From: Ceratobasidium sp. AG-K | Taxonomy: Eukaryota; Basidiomycota; Agaricomycetes; Cantharellales; Ceratobasidiaceae | Assembly (NCBI GenBank): GCA_037039685.1 | Contig: JAWNGF010000007.1 | Coordinates: 1,922,001 to 1,986,000 of the forward strand | Direction of reading: 5' to 3' | DNA: 64,000 nucleotides | In this document: positions 1-11,422 of the stretch, piece by piece | Layout: each line of letters opens with the position of its first letter | Numbering within the stretch: position 1 is the first letter of the stretch | Made by a program: the position numbers and the translations under genes | The notes under the pieces: model-generated | Databases searched by the model: none | Told to the model about the DNA's origin: nothing | The model's input: the letters and a program-made list of their open reading frames with translations, nothing else

Positions 1-1564
1 GTAAGTATCTGTCCTTTTGTTGCTGGCTGAGAATGGCACCCATTGCCACTCCTGAGGCGTCTGTTTTAACCAAGTACTGCTTTGATTCATCAGGATGTGC
101 AAGCACTGGTTCCCTTGAAATGACGTCTTTCAGGGAGTCAAAGGCTTCCTGGTGTTCTGAGTTCCATTCCCATTTCCTGTCCTTTCTTGTCAATTGAGTC
201 AAGGGTTTGATGATCAAGGAGAAGGCAACCATGAATCTCCTATAGAAGTTGCAGAACCCAATGAACACCTGTAGTTGTTTCACAGTTTTGGGAGTGGGCC
301 ATTCTTCGATAGTCTTGATCTTGTCTTTGTTCATGGAAATGCCGTCCTCGTTGACAACAAAACTGACCCAGTTGGCTTTCTTTCCATAGAAGGTACATTT
401 CTTCAGATTTCTAAAGAGGTTGTTCTTCCTCAATCATTGCAAGACTTCTTTGATATCTATGGTGTGTTGATCTCTTCCTTGAGAAATAATAAGGATGTCA
501 TCAATGTAGATCACAATCTTCACACCAATCATGTCCCTGAAGATGTGATCCATCATTCTTTGGAAGGTAGATGGTGCATTCTTGAGACCAAAGGCCATCA
601 CGGTGTATTCAAACAGTCCTTCTGAGGTGATAAATGCCATCTTCCATTTGTCTCCTTCTCTGATTCTGACATTCCAAAAGCTGTTCTTCAGATCAAGTGA
701 AGTGATGAAAAGTTCTTCCTTTGAACTTTCCCCACTCTTCTTGAATATCTCTAGTAGCTGTTCAAGAAGCGGAATAGGGTAGCGGTCCGGGATGGTTTCT
801 TTGTTTGCACCTCTGTAGTCAATGACAGGACGTAGATCAGGGATGGTTTGTCCTTCCTGCAGGGCCTTTTTGACAAAAAAAAGGCTTGCAGCTAGGGGAG
901 ATTTGCTGGGTCTGATGTGTCCCAACCGGAGTTTGTTCTCAATGTATTCCTTTGTTGCTTCTCTTTCCCTTGGTGACAGAGGGTAGGCCTTTCTTGGTTT
1001 TGGAAGCCGATTGTTGTCATAGAAGTCGATTCTACAATCCCATTCTCTGTGTTCAGGCAATTTGTTGTATTTTTCTTTGTCAAAGACGTCCTTGAATTCT
1101 TCAAGTTCTTCTGGTAGCTCCTGAAGTAGTCCTGCCTTGGCGATAAGGGGATCTTCCTTTTTCCATTTGATAGCAAAGGGGGACCAGGATATCTCAGGAT
1201 TGGTCTCCTTCAGGCATGGCATTCCTAAAATCATGGGTTGTGTGCTGGTGTTCATGACATAGAATTTTTGGTAGAAAGTTCTTCCTTCGAGATCGAATTT
1301 CAGCTTGCACCTGAACCGGATCTCATCTTTTTGTGTTTTTCCATCAATGGTTTCAATGCTTCTGGGGCTTTGTAATTTGGTCAAAGGGATATTGTTTTTC
1401 TTGGCAAAGTTCAGGTCGATGAAATTTCTAGACAAGCCGGAGTCAATGAGAGTTGAGATTTTTTCCGTGATTCCCTCTGCTGTTGTGTATACCATGGGAG
1501 TTTCATTTGTAGCCTTGCAATACTATACATTTTGCAGAGAGGATATTGGGGCATTCTCACAGAC
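1..1564 (-). pseudogene. pol of element A: protease, RT, start of RNase H
   Basis: The frame lies -1 relative to gag. An aspartic protease motif (LIDSG) lies near 1440. RT follows, with the YIDD catalytic box near 510-490, and the RNase H core (TDAS) near 68-56. Stops fall near 1525 and at 436-434. The 436-434 stop is TGA where element H has CGA, and element B carries the same stop at 4423-4425, so A and B descend from one already damaged copy. The RNase H remainder, integrase and chromodomain would lie left of the window. Confidence 0.85.
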
Positions 1565-1581
1565 GGTGGAGAGATGCCCGT

Positions 1582-3750
1582 CTAGTTTTCTGACTTGGAA
1601 TTGGTGGATCCATTCTCATTCACTCTTTCAACTTTGAGTTCAGCGGCTTTTCCTTTCACAAGCTTCTTTCCTTTGTCCTTGTAGGTCCACTCCTTTGTGC
1701 AGTTGGCAAGATTGTGCCCTGTTTCTCCGCATTTGATGCAGAGGTTGTTTTCCCTTCAGTGTTTCTTTTCTTCCTTTGGAACCAAGTCTCCCTTGATCTT
1801 CTGGGTCCTGGAACCCTCTGCTTGGGTTTGTTGTTTGCTCTTCTTCCTTGTGCTAATTGGATTGGTCAGTTTGTTGATTTCTTCTGCTTGTAGGGCGATA
1901 TTGATCCATCCTTTGAGATCTTGCTGTTCTGCTCCCACCCTGTCCCTAAGTTCCTTACAAACAAGTTCTGCTTTGATGAGGCGATTCAGGCCTTGTCTGA
2001 ATCGTGCCACTAGGGCTGCGTCATTCTAGTCAAGTTCTTGGGAAAGAAGTCGGAAATCAGAGACGTATTCAGATACGCTCTTGTTTTGGTAAAGTCGTTG
2101 AATCCCTTGTTCAGCTTGAACTTTCTTGCTGGGGTTGCTCCATTGTCTGTTATAGGCTTCTTGGAAGGCGTCCCATGAGTCTAACCATGGATGGTCTAGA
2201 TTGTCATTGTATCTGTTCAAAACTGGTTGTGCCCAATTTCCAGCGGGTCCTTCTGCCATGTTCATCAAAACTGCAATAATACGTTGTTCATCTGTGTCAT
2301 ACTGGGTAGGGTTCAGACAAAAATATGCTTTCATTCTTGCAATGAAGGTTTTGGCTGCAGTTCCCCTGGTTCCTTCAAAGGCTTTTGGCATTTTGATGCA
2401 TGGTCCTGAGTTTCCTCCATTGCCTCCTTGATTTGTTTGGAAGATAAAGGTTCTTCCTTCATCCCTGATTTGATATCCAGATTGTCCTTGAACTTCAAAA
2501 GAGGGTGATTGTTGTCTCTGTGGTAGATGAGGAGGTGGCTTCTTTTGTTGTGGGATATCAACAGAGGTTTGTCGTGTTTCTGCCCTTTGGTGTTTGGACT
2601 CTGCTTGGGCATCAGCACCAATTTGCTTGAGGAGATCAATCATGTCCCTAGTTTGTAGGCCGACTTCTTGCATCCTAGTGGTTTGATCCTGGAAACCATT
2701 GGTAACTTCCTCATCGATCCTTCCGAGGGTGATGGTCATATTCCTCATTCCTTCTGCCATTCTTCCTAGGGTTTCTTCAATGCGTGTAATACGCTGTGTT
2801 TGTCCTTGCAAGGTTTGGTTCATCAGGCAGTCAAAATTGTTCAGCCTGTTGTTGATTTGTTCGGAATTTTCAACCAATTGTTCAAAGACCTCAAGGATTC
2901 AATGTTGAACGCGATCTGCATTCCTAAGCCTTTCATAGAAAGTGTTGACTCCATCTTCAGTTCTAGAACTGATGTGCTCAATTTGCTGCATCATATTTGT
3001 TATATCTTGGCTTTGTAGATCCCATTGTTGTTCTAACCCTTCAATTCAAAGGGCTTGGACTGCGTTCTCCTGTTGATATTGGATTTGAAGGGTGTTGAAG
3101 ATTCTCTCCAGGGCCTGGATTGGATTTCCTTCCATATTTTCCATCAAACGTTCTTGTCTCAGTCCTTCATCCTGTGAAATTGACTGGATGCTTCCTTGTG
3201 ATTGGAAGGTTGATGGCACACTCAGGGTGCTGTGAGTTCTAGGGACTTCTACTAGCGGTGGCATGAATGTAGGGGTTGACACCGGTGGTGGAAATTGCAA
3301 TCCAAAGTCAGGAAATGCTAAAGGACGTCTGGTTCCTGTTGGTCCAGTGTTTGATGGTCCTGGGGTTGCATTTCTAAGTGGTCCTGGTATCCTAATCACA
3401 CGCACAGCCCTGGGGCTAATCACACTTTCCCCATTGTAAGTGACGACCAGTGCTGCTGGTGGTGGCGTGTTGATTGGATTTTCAACTACTCGAATTGTTG
3501 GTGAGGTGGACCCTTGTTTGTTTGAACTCCTGGTTTCTTCTTGAGTTCCTGATGTTTCAATAATGTTGCCAATTCCTCCCAGGACACTGGTGGAAGGGGG
3601 TCTTGATGCGCGGCTGGCACTTCTAAGTGGCACCGTCCAGTCACCTGCCTGTTCCCTTGCTCCTCTTGAGGGGTTTGATTGGATTTCAAATATAGTTGCT
3701 GTCAGAGCCTCGCTCCTTTGGGACACTGCACTTGAGGATCGATTGTCCAT
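1582..3750 (-). pseudogene. gag of element A, broken
   Basis: The frame starts at the ATG at 3750. It encodes a long Pro/Ser-rich N-terminal part, a coiled-coil-like middle, a retrotransposon capsid region around 2850-2030 and a CCHC zinc knuckle (C-x2-C-x4-H-x4-C) near 1744-1700. It ends at a TAG at 1584-1582. In-frame stops occur near 3046, 2899, 2025 and 1756. Compared with element H, the one near 2899 is CGA to TGA and the one near 2025 is TGG to TAG. The product would have been the particle-forming Gag protein. The structural assignment is secure, but the protein is not made intact. Confidence 0.82.
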
Positions 3751-3793
3751 GTTGTCACATGACCTTGATTTCTTGTGGCTCAGTGTACTAAGT

Positions 3794-3804
3794 GCTTGCT
3801 TTGC
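3794..3804 (-). other. Putative self-priming primer-binding site, family 1 (element A)
   Basis: Two bases inside the 5' LTR, the minus strand reads GCAAAGCAAGC. This is the exact complement of GCTTGCTTTGC, which lies about 35 nt downstream of the TATA box in the family-1 LTRs at 8027-8525 and 20392-20888. A's own LTR has one mismatch. There is no TGG-type tRNA 3'-end complement here. The arrangement matches the known self-priming of Tf1/sushi-type elements. The function is inferred. Confidence 0.65.
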
Positions 3805-3806
3805 AA

Positions 3807-4303
3807 TGTTGCAACCTGCTAATAACTATGGTTGACGACCACTAATGGCCTTGAGATGTGGAGCAATATGTGATAAGTCCTCTAAGACTCTATCACTAAG
3901 GCGGACAAATGCTAGTCTTGTCAGTACAAGTCACTAGCTCCTAAGTCCAAGTGGCTGCACTAAAGGCTAAGTAGCCAAGTGCCTCTGATCACACTGTAGG
4001 GAGAGTTGACGAGGCAAAGGAAGCTGGGGATGACCATGCTTGCAAGCTGGTATATATACTCAGAATGCGGGTGAGTCATAGTGAATACATGAGTCACATG
4101 CCTGAGTCAAAGTCCAAGTCATAAAGGGGGCTGCGTAGGCCAGCCAATAGAAGACAGCATCAGTAATATGACTCATGGTGACACATCATCCATACACCTC
4201 ACTAAACAAGGGAGAGGGCTCTACAAGGAGAAGGGGTGCTCAAGGCGCCAATACAAGCCATGAGTCCACAAAGAAAGAAGGGAGGGAGAGACAGGTCACG
4301 ACA
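3807..4303 (-). repeat. 5' LTR of element A (497 bp)
   Basis: On the minus strand the LTR starts TGTCGTGACC and ends GGTTGCAACA, so it has the usual TG...CA ends. The same unit occurs at 8027-8525, 20392-20888 and 27854-28323. A TATA-like run lies near 4050, with several TGACTCA/TGAGTCA sites upstream of it on the minus strand. The edge at 4303 abuts element B directly. Confidence 0.9.
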
Positions 4304-4304
4304 G

Positions 4305-6801
4305 GATGGACCACATCTTCAGGGACATGATTGGGGTGAAGATTGTGATCTACATTGATGACATCCTTATTATTTCACAAGGAAGAGATCAACACACCAC
4401 AGATATCAAGGAAGTCTTGCAATGATTGAGGAAGAACAACCTCTTTGGAAATCTGAAGAAATGTACCTTCTATGGAAAGAGAGCCGACTGGGTTGGTTTC
4501 ATTGTCGACAAGGACAGGATTTCCATGAACAAGGACAAGATCAAGACTATCCAAGAATGGCCCACTCCCAAAACCATGAAACAACTACAAGCATTCATTG
4601 GTTTCTGCAACTTTTACAGGAGATTCATGGTTGCCTTCTCCTCAATTGTCAAGCCCTTGACTCAATTGACAAGAAAGGACAGGAAATGGGAATGGAACTC
4701 AGAACACCAGGAGGCCTTTGACTCCCTGAAAGACGTCATTTCAAGGGAACTAGTGCTTGCACATCCTGACAAATCAAAGCAGTACTTCCTTGAAACAGAC
4801 GCCTCAGGAGTAGCAATGGGTGCTATTCTCAGCCAACAACAAAAAGATGGATACTTACACCCAATAGGGTTTCTCTCAAAAAGCTTCAAGGAAGCAGTTG
4901 AATTACAATACACATGACAAGGAGCTCCTTGCCATCATAGAAGCTTTACGACACTGGCGCATTCACCTTGAAGGAACAAAGGAACCAATAGTGATCTACA
5001 CAGACCACAGAAACCTTACTTACTGGCAGAAGGCCAGCACCTTCAACCAACGACACAACAGATGGCTCCTCATGCTGGCAAGCTACAATTTCGAAATCCA
5101 CTATAGACCCGGCAAAATGTTGGAGAAACCAGACATCCTCTCCAGGAGAAGCAACCACAACAATATTGCCTCCACAGAACAAGTGATGATCTGCGCCAAA
5201 AACTTCAAAGGATTCTCTGCCCTGATGAGCGACAACATTATTGCGGAAATCAAAGAAGCTCTGGAGGAGGATGAAAGCCTGGAGACCCTGATCAAGAGTA
5301 CCAAGGGAAAAGAAGACCTACCTCCCTCTGTGAAAAAACAATTCAAGGACTACAAAATGAGTGAAGATCTCCTTTGGTACCAAGGCAGAATTGTTGTTCC
5401 AGACAAAAAAGACATCAAACTGAGACTTTTGAAACTCTACCACAACTTGCCCATTGCGGGTCACCAAGGACAAGCCAGAACTTTAGAACTCATTTCTAGA
5501 AACTACTACTGGCCAGGCATGAAAGCACAAGTCAACAAGTATGTTGACAGTTGCAAAGCGTGCCAGAGGGGGAAGGGAAGCAAAGGACACCTACCACTCA
5601 AACCCTTGCCCATTCCAGAGAAACCTTGGGAAAATCTCGCATATGATTTCATAGTGAAATTACCAAAATCACAAAGGTTTGACAGTGTCCTTGTTGTGAT
5701 GGATTGCTTTTCCAGAATGGCACACTTCATCCCCTGCAAGGAGTCCACAAACTCAGAAGAACTTGCTGATATTTTTGTGAAGGAAGTATGGCGACTGCAT
5801 GGTTTCCCCAAAACCACTGTCTCAGATAGAGGACCCACCTTCAAATCACACTTCTTAGAAGCAGTCTACAAGCAACTAGGAATCCAGGGGACATTCTCCA
5901 CTGCCTTCCACCCTGAAACAGATGGCTTGGTGGAAAGAACAAACCAATGGCTTGAGGGATGGATACCCATCTTTGGAAATCACAAGCAGGACGATTGGGC
6001 AAAATGGTTACCCATCACGGAATTCTGCCACAACAACCACAAAAATCGAGTCACAAACAAATCCCCCTTTGAAGTCATCTATGGAATGACCCCCAAATGG
6101 TCTATTGAGGACTATGTTACTCGATCCCCGGAAGGAGACAAGTGGACAAAGAACATGGAGGCTGTATGGGAAGAAACAAAGGCTCTGATGGAATATCATC
6201 AATCAAAGGAAGAAACCCCAAAAGTACAGTACAAGGAAGGAGACAATGTCTGGCTCTTGACTACCAACATCACCACAAGACGCCCAAGCAAGAAGCTTGA
6301 TGACAAAAAGACAGGTCCCTTTATTGTGAAAAAACAAATCTCTTCACACGCCTACCAACTTGATCTTCCAAAATCCATGCGCATCCACAACGTCTTCCAT
6401 GGAAATATGTTGACCCCCTATACTGAATAACTTGACTTCCAACAAAATCAGCCCCGACCCCCTCCTATTGTGACTGAAGAAGGCAAAGAGGAATATGAAG
6501 TAGAGAAGATTGTAGATTGGCATCAGGACCCTGATGGGCTGAAATACCGCATCAGATGGAAGGGCTATAGCCCTCTAGAAGACACAGAAGAACCGGCAGA
6601 GAATTTTGCTGAACTGACTCATGTCATGAGAAGATTCCAGAAGGACTTTCCAGCCAGCCCACTTCCTCCAAATTTCACTTCCTCAGAGTACAAAAAGGCA
6701 AAGGGGAAAGCAGCAGAAATCATCACTCCAGCTTTTCAGCCTCCTACTACTAGTCCACTGCCAAACGCTTCCCCCCTTCCAAAAAACCTTCACCACCAAC
6801 C
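4305..6801 (+). pseudogene. pol of element B: RT, RNase H, integrase, chromodomain
   Basis: RT carries YIDD near 4351. RNase H has TDAS near 4797 and the YTDH block near 4998. Integrase has the HHCC zinc motif around 5440-5560, a first catalytic Asp near 5700, SDRG near 5825 and the Glu near 5935. A GPY/F-like segment follows, and then a chromodomain near 6490-6640. Damage consists of a TGA at 4423-4425, a small insertion that shifts the frame near 4890, and a TAA at 6428-6430. The integrase triad is better kept here than in H. After the chromodomain the frame stays open to 7903, across ORF3. Confidence 0.86.
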
Positions 6802-7986
6802 ATGCCTGCTTCTTGCACTGCCGCCTCCTCCGCTTTCTCCCGCATCCCTGACTTCAAGAAAGCTAGGGCCTACGGAAAAGCCCTCAAGCTTGCCGGGCCA
6901 GGCGAGTTTGCGGTCAACAACTGGGACACTGCTCCCTGGTCTCTCAACAAGGCCGAGGCTCTTGCTGAGGCCCTTGAGCCTGGCGTCCAATTGGGGTACA
7001 TCCCCCTACAAGAACGAGCAACCATCAAATGGGACAAACAGCACCAGTCCCTCATCACCCCTCCCCTTGGCTCCCTTCTCTGGGTCAGCCACCCCGACTC
7101 CAGGCTTTCCAATCCCACCAACATTGGCCACAGCAAATATTACCACTGCTGTGGCTGTATTGGACTCACAGTCCACAACGTCGTCCTCAAAAGTGCAGAT
7201 GCCTAGAACCACAACACAGGTTTCAAATGGGAAGGAGACGAGTGGTTCAAGCAGGAGAACGACCCTTGCCTGGCCCTCGACAACAGCGGACATTGCGACA
7301 AGGAGGGGAAATGGTGGCGCTCATGTGCCACAGACTTCGAGTCAGGATGGCCAACAGACTGTGAGTTTGAACAGCTACCAGTCCCCACAAACATTTACCC
7401 AAGAGATGATCCTGCCTTCAACACCATCAACTGGTCAAAAGGCGCTGATGGGAGTGGTCACTTCAACCTGGCGGGACAGCCAATGGGAGACAACAGGGAG
7501 GAAGCTGTCAAAGTTCCTCCTGCACCCCCAAACTCCGAAGGAGGGAACGACCTCCCTGCCCCTCCCCACATCACCAACAAGGAGGCCAAACACATCAAAT
7601 GAGACTGGGAGGCCATGTGGGACAAGGCCCGAGCAAACGTCAAAGCTCTCATTGCCAATGTTGGCAATGCAATTGCCAACATGGAACCACACCCGCCAGC
7701 CAACCAAATGCCATGCAACGCAAATGTTCTTGAGGCCTACCGCCTTGTCCAATGCGGTTCTTGGAGCGTTGAGCAGCTCAACAAATTGCTTGACTACAGG
7801 CAAGAACAGTGGTCCCAACGGGAAGCAGCAGAGCTCAAGTGCATACAAGAGCAGCACCAAGAAGAGCTCAACCGCCTCTACCAGGAGAAGTGGGACTGTA
7901 TGAATGAGGTCCTCAAAGTGGATATGCGCAGGCTGGCAGAAAGGGTTGGATGGTTGGAGCTGAAGGAATGGGTCGCCTGCAAATAG
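6802..7986 (+). pseudogene. ORF3 of element B (post-integrase accessory ORF)
   Basis: The frame starts at the ATG at 6802, in the -1 frame relative to pol, and is about 394 codons long to the TAG at 7984-7986. Two in-frame stops break it: TAG at 7204-7206 where element H has TGG, and TGA at 7600-7602. Visible parts are a basic N-terminus, a Trp-rich middle with a C-x2-C knuckle at 7147-7158, a motif of the form F-N-x-I-N-W-S near 7410, and a C-terminal Glu/Gln-rich coiled coil (about 7740-7970). I do not recognise a known family. Its place corresponds to that of env or accessory genes in other LTR elements, but no signal peptide or membrane segment is visible. Confidence 0.7.
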
Positions 7987-8026
7987 GCGAGTGCACTCCA
8001 CTACACTTGCCTTTGTGGGGGGGCAA

Positions 8027-8525
8027 TGTTGTGACCTGTCTCTCCCTCCCTTCTTTCTTTGCGGACTTGTGGCTTGTATTGGCGCCTTAAGCGCCCCTTC
8101 TCCCTGTAGAGCCCTCTCCCTTGTTTAATGAGGTGTATGGATGATGTGTCACCATGAGTCGTATGACTCATGCTGTTTTCTATTGGCTGGCCTGTGCAGC
8201 CTCCTTTATGACTCAGACTTTGACTCAGACAAGTGACTCATGTACATACTATGACTCACTTGTTTTCTGAGTATATATACTGGCTTGCAAGCATGGTCAT
8301 CCCCAGCTTGCTTTGCCTCGTCAACTCTCCCTGCAGTGTGATCAGAGGCACTTGGCTACTTAGCCTTTAGAGCAGCCACTTGGACTTAGGAGCTAGTGAC
8401 TTGTACTGACAAGACTAGTGTTTGTCCGCCTTAGTGATAGAGTCTTAGAGGACTTATCACATATTGTTCTCACATCTCAAAGGCCATTAGCAGTTGTCAA
8501 CCATAGGCATTAGCAGGTTGCAACA
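8027..8525 (+). repeat. 3' LTR of element B (499 bp)
   Basis: The LTR starts TGTTGTGACC and ends GGTTGCAACA. It is preceded by the polypurine tract TTTGTGGGGGGGCAA. The TATA run GTATATATAC at 8271-8280 is followed by GCTTGCTTTGC near 8309, the presumed 5' end of the RNA. It matches the LTR at 3807-4303 in reverse orientation. Confidence 0.92.
8164..8258 (+). promoter_or_regulatory. Cluster of five TGACTCA (Gcn4/AP-1-type) sites in the family-1 LTR
   Basis: Exact TGACTCA heptamers lie at 8164, 8209, 8221, 8234 and 8252, the last four spaced 12, 13 and 18 bp apart. The TATA box follows at about 8272. The other family-1 LTRs keep four or five such sites in the same area. The motif is the known site of fungal Gcn4/CPC1-type and AP-1-type bZIP factors. 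Its use here as an LTR enhancer is inferred. Confidence 0.7.
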
Positions 8526-9352
8526 TTCAAGTATTGATAATCCATGCACAATCTTGGTGGTTGGGGAACCCCATCAATGTCATGGCGCTTGACAAACATT
8601 ACTGGTGATGCCCATTTGGATGTGGATGGAACAATGAATCCTTTCTCCAGGTTTTTGTTGATCCATGCCTTCAGAATTTGGTCTTCTTCCTTGGTGAGCA
8701 AGTATACTACGCCAATCTTGGGCCTTGCACCAGGTTCCAATTCAATTTTCAGGTCATACAGCTGGTGCAGGCAGTTTATCCACTTCTTTGGCAACAAAAA
8801 CATCTTTGAATTCCGAATATTCTTCTGGTTATTTACCCACTACCCCCCCTTCTACAGCGTTGCAATCTTCACATAAGCATTCTGCCACACAATACTCTGA
8901 GTTAAACTCCAGGGAACCTATCATCCAGTCGATTTTTGGGTTGTGTTTTTTCAAACAAGGAATTCCTAGTACAACTGTGTGTCATCCTAATGGTACTACG
9001 TCACATGTAATTTCTTCTATGTGGTCATTCATGATGATTTGGAAAGTGCATTCTTTGTTGATTAGTCTGTTTGCTATTGGCTGTCCGTCTAATACTTGGA
9101 CTTGTCTTGCTGTTTGTTTCTTTTTTGTAAGAATTTTGAGTTTCTTGATGTATTCAGAATTAATGAAACTTCCTGATGCCCCTGAATTGATCATGGCAGC
9201 AGTAATAAGGTGTTTCAGGCATTCAATCATGATGGGAACTCAAAGTTGGTCTGCATATTCAGTGGAACAAAGGTATTTTTTGTTTACAGACTGTTTCTGA
9301 TTCACCAAGATTACGCAATCTAATTCCGACTTTAGGGCACCTGATGCTCCCC
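8526..9352 (-). pseudogene. pol of element C: protease and RT N-terminus
   Basis: The protease block lies at 9230-8982 and carries NSGAS where the family motif is DSGAS, so the catalytic aspartate is lost (a G-to-A type change). A conserved linker and RT N-terminal region follow, ending in the YQYLN region (8803-8526) at the insertion point of B. The matching part of D is at 12014-12720 on the opposite strand. The frame is -1 relative to gag. Confidence 0.8.
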
Positions 9353-11018
9353 TCAGTCGCTGCCTTTTCCTGATTCTGAATTGCTGGTATCAGCATCCTC
9401 CAGGGCTGCAATTTGTGTGCAACAATCCTTGGCCATGTGACCCTTCTTCTGGCAACAATAGCAGGTGGTTTCACTTGTGACAGCTGCTACCTCTACCTTG
9501 GCGTGACGAGTGTCTGGTTTAATGAAGCTAAAGGGGATTTTGGTTGTTGTTCCATCAGCCCATTTGACCTTGGGTGTCAAGAATCCTTGTTTATTTTTTG
9601 CCGATTGATTCTATTGTCCCCTTCTTGCTACCCTGAGGAGTCACTGTGCAAATTGCTTCTCCCTTCTGGAATTTGTGTGCTGCTGCGCTCATGGTTACCC
9701 GCTTCTGGGTGCTGCTTGGTGTCGCCTTCTCCGAATTACCAGTACTTCTTTTCTCCATATTCCTAGCAATGAGGGCTGCATCAATTTCTTGGGTCCTGGT
9801 GAATAATTCCTGCAACGTGGCATTATGACAATTGTAGGCTTGGGAAGTGAGCATGTCCTTGATGTTGTCTGTGAAACCTGCATAGAAATTGTCCTTCAAA
9901 GTTTGTTTGTTGTAGTCTAGTGGTGCCAACAGGATTCTGAATTGGGTAATGTATTCTACCACTGTCTTGGTTTGAGTCAACACCTTGTACTTCTGTCGAT
10001 AAACTTTGACCTGTTTGATTTTGCCAAACACTAATTCCCATTCACGCTGAAAGACATCTAGATCTGTGAAAATGGCTTGGGGCACCCCTGCATTGTGTAG
10101 GTCTTGGAAAGGCCAGATCCAATCAATTGCTGGTCCTCATAGGTAGGAGATAATGAGCCAGATTTTCTTCTCATCAAATGCGGTGGCATAATGGGAGTCA
10201 GCAATATAATTTGCACAGGAATAAGTAAAATCCCTGGCCTTAGCTCCATGTTCACCATTGAATTCTGTTGGTTTGCAGGCAGCCAATTTCTTGGTCCTTC
10301 CTGGAGAGAATATTGATGAGGTGGGGGGTGCCGTCCTCCCTGATGAGGGTGGTGCAAAACACATCATTGATCCCCTTAAGCTTCATGCTCCGGTGTTTGT
10401 TCCTCCTCCGAGTGACAGTCCTAATTGGCTTGTTGTCAGCACACTGGTCCTAGTAGCGCCGCTTCCATGTCCTCCTGTAGGGTTTGCAAGGAAACCATGT
10501 GCTCAAACTGTGTCTTTGGTGGTTGCATGTTGATCTACCACCATGTTGTACAGCAGATGATTTTGGTCTAGGATTTCTGACAATTGCTCAATGCAAATAT
10601 TTCTGTCATCCCTGTTGTGTAGGATCCAACTTTCCACATGCTCCAAATGCTGAGCCATAAGGCTTTGCTGCAATGCCATTTCCTTCAGGATGATAAGGAT
10701 TTGTTTTTGATGGTCACTTTCACAGGATTCCCACCATGTTTTGCCTGCATAAATATCAATGGCTGGGGAAGAGGGTCTCAATTCAGCATCAAAAGTAGGG
10801 TACAGGTTTGGTTGCAACCGAATAGTGGTATTGCCCTCATTTTCTTCATCTGCTGTGTGTGATGGGAGTGGTTCAGAGAAGCATGTTTGGTGGAGCAGAG
10901 TTTCTGGAGCTGATGGGGCTATAGGGCCTTTTTCTTTCTGAGATGTAGATGGAGCAGTCAAGGATGCTATGGTTTGTCTAAAGGATTCCACCAAGCTGGA
11001 ACGGCTCTTGGTGGTCAT
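9353..11018 (-). pseudogene. gag of element C
   Basis: The ATG is at 11018. An N-terminal coiled-coil-like part is followed by a capsid region (10367-9591) and a CCHC zinc knuckle (C-x2-C-x4-H-x4-C) near 9480-9440. The frame ends at the TGA at 9355-9353. It is interrupted by several stops and shifts (near 10502, 10136 and 9590). Close to the end the sequence reads TCAGGAAAAGG, where D keeps GGGGAAAAGG. The difference fits loss of a CpG within a former GGGAAAA slip site. Confidence 0.78.
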
Positions 11019-11422
11019 GTGCTATAATAAGTGCACTTCTTGGTGCGCTTTGACCAACAGTGGCTTGTGGTAATAGATAAATGTCCCCTGGGTAGAGATG
11101 GAATGTTTAGGGGGAACCTAGTTGATGGTAGGTTCAGTGCAAAAGTATCCAAGGTCCTTGTTCCATAGAATATATGAGTGGCGCTTCCTGATTAGGTGGC
11201 AATGGCTCAGTGATATCAGAGGATAGGGGACGTTGTCAACAAGCTAGTGGATGCAAGCTGCAATGTGCCTTGACGTGTAAATAATACAGGGGGAGAGTTG
11301 GGGAGATTAGCTAATTGATGGAGAAGGGTGTGCAGTGCTCAGAGACAACCCAGTGATAAAAGACCTGGTTCCAACAGCAACAAAGGCTGTATCCACAACA
11401 AGGGCAAGAAGACTTGTTCTAG
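11019..11422 (-). other. Leader of element C with putative self-priming site
   Basis: This is non-coding leader between the 5' LTR and gag. Positions 11409-11420 (minus strand AGAACAAGTCTT) lie two bases inside the LTR and complement 12 of 12 bases of the LTR segment at 11562-11573, about 27-30 nt downstream of the TATA box near 11600. That LTR segment is also one arm of a 10-bp hairpin. Function in priming is inferred from Tf1-type elements. Confidence 0.62.

Larger units (their letters stand above)
1..4303 (-). mobile_element. Ty3/gypsy element A (family 1), 5' half, cut by the window edge
   Basis: Read on the minus strand, this is the 5' LTR (4303 to 3807), gag, then protease, RT and the start of RNase H, running off at position 1. 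The sequence after 4303 is a plus-strand relative (B) that begins in mid-RT exactly at the LTR terminus. The simplest reading is that A inserted into B and that A's 3' half and B's 5' half lie to the left. The five bases after the LTR, GGATG, are the predicted target-site duplication. Several in-frame stops show that the copy is dead. Confidence 0.88.
4304..8525 (+). mobile_element. Ty3/gypsy element B (family 1), 3' part
   Basis: The element starts in mid-RT just before the YIDD box and runs through RNase H, integrase, chromodomain, ORF3, a G-rich polypurine tract (8013-8026) and a 3' LTR (8027-8525). Its 5' part is separated from it by inserted element A and lies outside the window. Its right LTR end abuts element C in the middle of C's RT, so B is itself inserted in C. 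The predicted duplication there is TTCAA. Confidence 0.87.

Noticed and set aside
1..8525. Head-to-head A/B (and C/D) pairs as autointegration inversions or palindromic elements
   Set aside because: A continues past the point at which B begins, so the two overlap in RT. Each LTR terminus meets the partner cleanly, which is explained more simply by nested insertion.
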